Shown here: positions 5,087 through 6,155 of the stretch, piece by piece
How positions within the stretch are numbered: position 1 is the stretch's first letter
Layout: every line of letters begins with the position of its first letter
Assembly (NCBI GenBank): GCA_003694875.1
Contig: RFJN01000015.1
Span: 1-6,155, forward strand
DNA length: 6,155 nucleotides
Direction of reading: 5' to 3'
DNA from: Planctomycetota bacterium
Lineage (GTDB): Bacteria; Planctomycetota; J058; J103
Translations under genes and position numbers: made by a program
The notes under the pieces: model-generated
Database searches by the model: none
What the model was told of the DNA's origin: nothing
The model's input: the letters and a program-made list of their open reading frames with translations, nothing else

Positions 5087-5700
5087 GGACGCCCCTCGCC
5101 ACCGGCGCCGAACAGACGCTGCTCGAGCGCGTAGCACAGCGCATGGTAGCACGCGAGGTGGCCCTCCTGGATGTGCGCGGTGTCGCGCTCGGGCACGAGC
5201 ACCGCATGGTCGGCGAGCTCCCGCAGCGTGCCGCCCGTCGCGCCGCTGAACAGCACCGTGGCGAGCCCCTGTCGGCGCGCCTGCACGAAGGCGGCCACCA
5301 CGTTCGCGCTCGAGCCCGAGGTGCTGATCCCCACGAGCACGTCACCCGGCCGCCCGAGCGCCTCCACCTGGCGCGCGAACACGCGCTCGAAGCCGTAGTC
5401 GTTCGCACACGCGGTCAGCAGCGAGGTGTCGGTGGTCAGCGCGATCGCGGCGAGCGCGCGCCGCTCGCAGCTCGCCCGCAGCCGGACCACGAGTTCCGTG
5501 GCGAGGTGCTGCGCGTCGGCCGCACTGCCGCCGTTGCCGCACACGAGCACCTTGCCGCCGGCCGACAGGGTCTGCGCGAGTCGGGTAGCGAGCGCCTCGA
5601 GCGCGGCGCGTACCGCGCGGTCCTCGGCGAGACGCGCGAGCGCGCGTGCGCTCGCCGACAGCCGCTCGTGCACGATCGAGGGCGGATCGGGGGACGTCAC
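5083..5700 (-). CDS. gmhA: Sedoheptulose 7-phosphate isomerase (phosphoheptose isomerase)
   Basis: This cytoplasmic SIS-domain enzyme converts sedoheptulose 7-phosphate to D-glycero-D-manno-heptose 7-phosphate, the first step toward the nucleotide-activated heptose used in LPS core or surface glycans. The GTG start at 5700 gives 205 residues (E. coli has 192). GKVLVCGNGGSAADAQHLATEL (49-70) is the phosphosugar-binding signature. By alignment with studied GmhA proteins the zinc/catalytic residues are all present: His65, Glu69, Gln178 and His186 (IQEGHLACYH). GDVLVGISTSGSSANV (119-134) is the second SIS motif. The start overlaps the upstream stop (GTGA) and the stop overlaps the EIIA start (ATGA). 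A GTG at 5673 is a possible shorter start. No other heptose genes are visible, although the operon continues off the right edge. Confidence 0.93.
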   Translation of the reverse strand: MTSPDPPSIVHERLSASARALARLAEDRAVRAALEALATRLAQTLSAGGKVLVCGNGGSAADAQHLATELVVRLRASCERRALAAIALTTDTSLLTACANDYGFERVFARQVEALGRPGDVLVGISTSGSSANVVAAFVQARRQGLATVLFSGATGGTLRELADHAVLVPERDTAHIQEGHLACYHALCYALEQRLFGAGGEGRP

Positions 5701-6155
5701 GGTCGTCTCGGGGCCTCCGGTCTCGGGCTGCGGGTCGGGGTGCGGGGCGCGGCGGTGGCGCTCGGTCCCTCGAGCACCACCCCGGTGCGCCGGGCGCCGG
5801 GCGGCGGCGCGAGCAGCACCGCGTCGAGCGCGTCGACCACCCGGCGATCGAGGGTGCACCAGATCGTCTCGACGCCGGCGGGCGTGCGGCGTTCGAGCCG
5901 TGCGTAGTAGCGGCCGTGCGGGTCGGCGACCCCGAGCGTCAGGACGATCGTCTCGGCGCGTGCCGGCTCGTCGGCGCCGAGCTGCGCCTCGATCCGTCGC
6001 CAGGGTCGATCGAGCCCGCGGTCGGCGGGCTCGTCGGGTGGCGGCAGGATCTCGGCCGCCTCGAGCCGGGCGAGGGCGCGCAGCACGCGCTCGACCGCCT
6101 CGCGCGCGAGCGCGCCGTTGGGCGAGCTGAAGCTGCCGTCGGGCCGGCGCACCAC
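5697..6155 (-). CDS. C-terminal part of unrecognised protein, possibly DUF4340-like
   Basis: The open frame enters from the right edge, so its real start lies outside; the GTG at 6155 is only an edge codon. The visible 152 residues contain a helical stretch ALAREAVERVLRALARLEA (15-33), the sequence RGLDRPWRRIEAQL (46-59), a strand-rich part ETIVLTLGVADPHGRYYARLERR (67-89), TIWCTLDRRVVDALDAVL (95-112), and a Pro/Arg/Ala-rich tail from about 129. The order 'paired helix, GLD-P, TLG, GRYYAR, then a final helix' resembles DUF4340 proteins, often found beside gliding/ABC-2-type transporter genes. That match is from memory and weak. The GTGA overlap with gmhA and the typical GC-rich codon use support it as a real gene. 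No function is claimed. Confidence 0.75.
   Translation of the reverse strand: MVRRPDGSFSSPNGALAREAVERVLRALARLEAAEILPPPDEPADRGLDRPWRRIEAQLGADEPARAETIVLTLGVADPHGRYYARLERRTPAGVETIWCTLDRRVVDALDAVLLAPPPGARRTGVVLEGPSATAAPRTPTRSPRPEAPRRP

Noticed and set aside
3599..5134. 511-codon plus-strand frame spanning the 3' half of glnA, the PII-like gene and the EIIA region
   Set aside because: It is out of frame with glnA and the PII-like gene and antisense to EIIA; the composition is shadow-like.
5087..5152. 22-residue N-terminal extension of the EIIA protein
   Set aside because: The ATG at 5086 gives the family length, a family-like N-terminus and an ATGA coupling with gmhA; the extension is Arg-rich and lies within gmhA.
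2721..5408. 895-codon open frame on the minus strand across glnA, the PII-like gene and beyond
   Set aside because: It lies opposite a certain glnA and crosses the boundaries of four well-supported genes. Its translation is Arg/Ala/His-rich low complexity with no domain, as expected for a stop-poor shadow frame in GC-rich DNA.

Overview
This is a GC-rich bacterial window (sampled 60-base lines run from about 65% GC in glnA to about 85% in the right-hand genes). It is packed with coding sequence, and every neighbouring pair of minus-strand genes overlaps by 4 bases. The glutamine synthetase matches the GSI form common in Planctomycetota, Acidobacteriota and some deltaproteobacterial lineages. 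The small PII-like protein (N-terminal VEVFRLTV, C-terminal RTGERGPEAI) recalls PII proteins I associate with planctomycete-like bacteria. I therefore suggest a GC-rich planctomycete-like or other non-model Gram-negative bacterium; this is inference and a proteobacterium is not excluded. I see no mobile element, CRISPR array, tRNA or rRNA.

Layout. Left block, minus strand, 1-2574: a 508-residue protein with a peptidoglycan-binding domain and a C-terminal CHAP-type cysteine peptidase/amidase, followed through a GTGA overlap by a DusB-type tRNA-dihydrouridine synthase that runs off the left edge. A 188-base divergent intergenic region (2575-2762) carries a plausible sigma-70-type promoter on each strand, two inverted repeats and a leader hairpin. 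Centre, plus strand, 2763-4589: glnA, a 96-base spacer with a strong hairpin, then a PII-like protein whose T-loop and B-loop are shortened away. Right block, minus strand, 4598 to the right edge: the C-terminal part of an unrecognised (possibly DUF4340-like) protein, gmhA (sedoheptulose 7-phosphate isomerase) and a PtsN-like PTS EIIA protein, joined by GTGA and ATGA overlaps. The plus and minus blocks converge with only 8 bases between stop codons.

How the genes may work together. glnA and the PII-like gene form a recognisable ammonium-assimilation pair. The enzyme keeps the adenylylation tyrosine (Tyr403), but the PII-like partner lacks the parts that normally bind ATP and 2-oxoglutarate, accept uridylylation and contact targets. 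This mismatch is the most notable feature here. The converging operon ends in an EIIA that could be a second nitrogen/phosphate-state regulator, although its translational partner is a heptose-synthesis enzyme. The left block joins a cell-wall enzyme without a visible export signal to a tRNA-modification enzyme, with no obvious functional link beyond co-expression.
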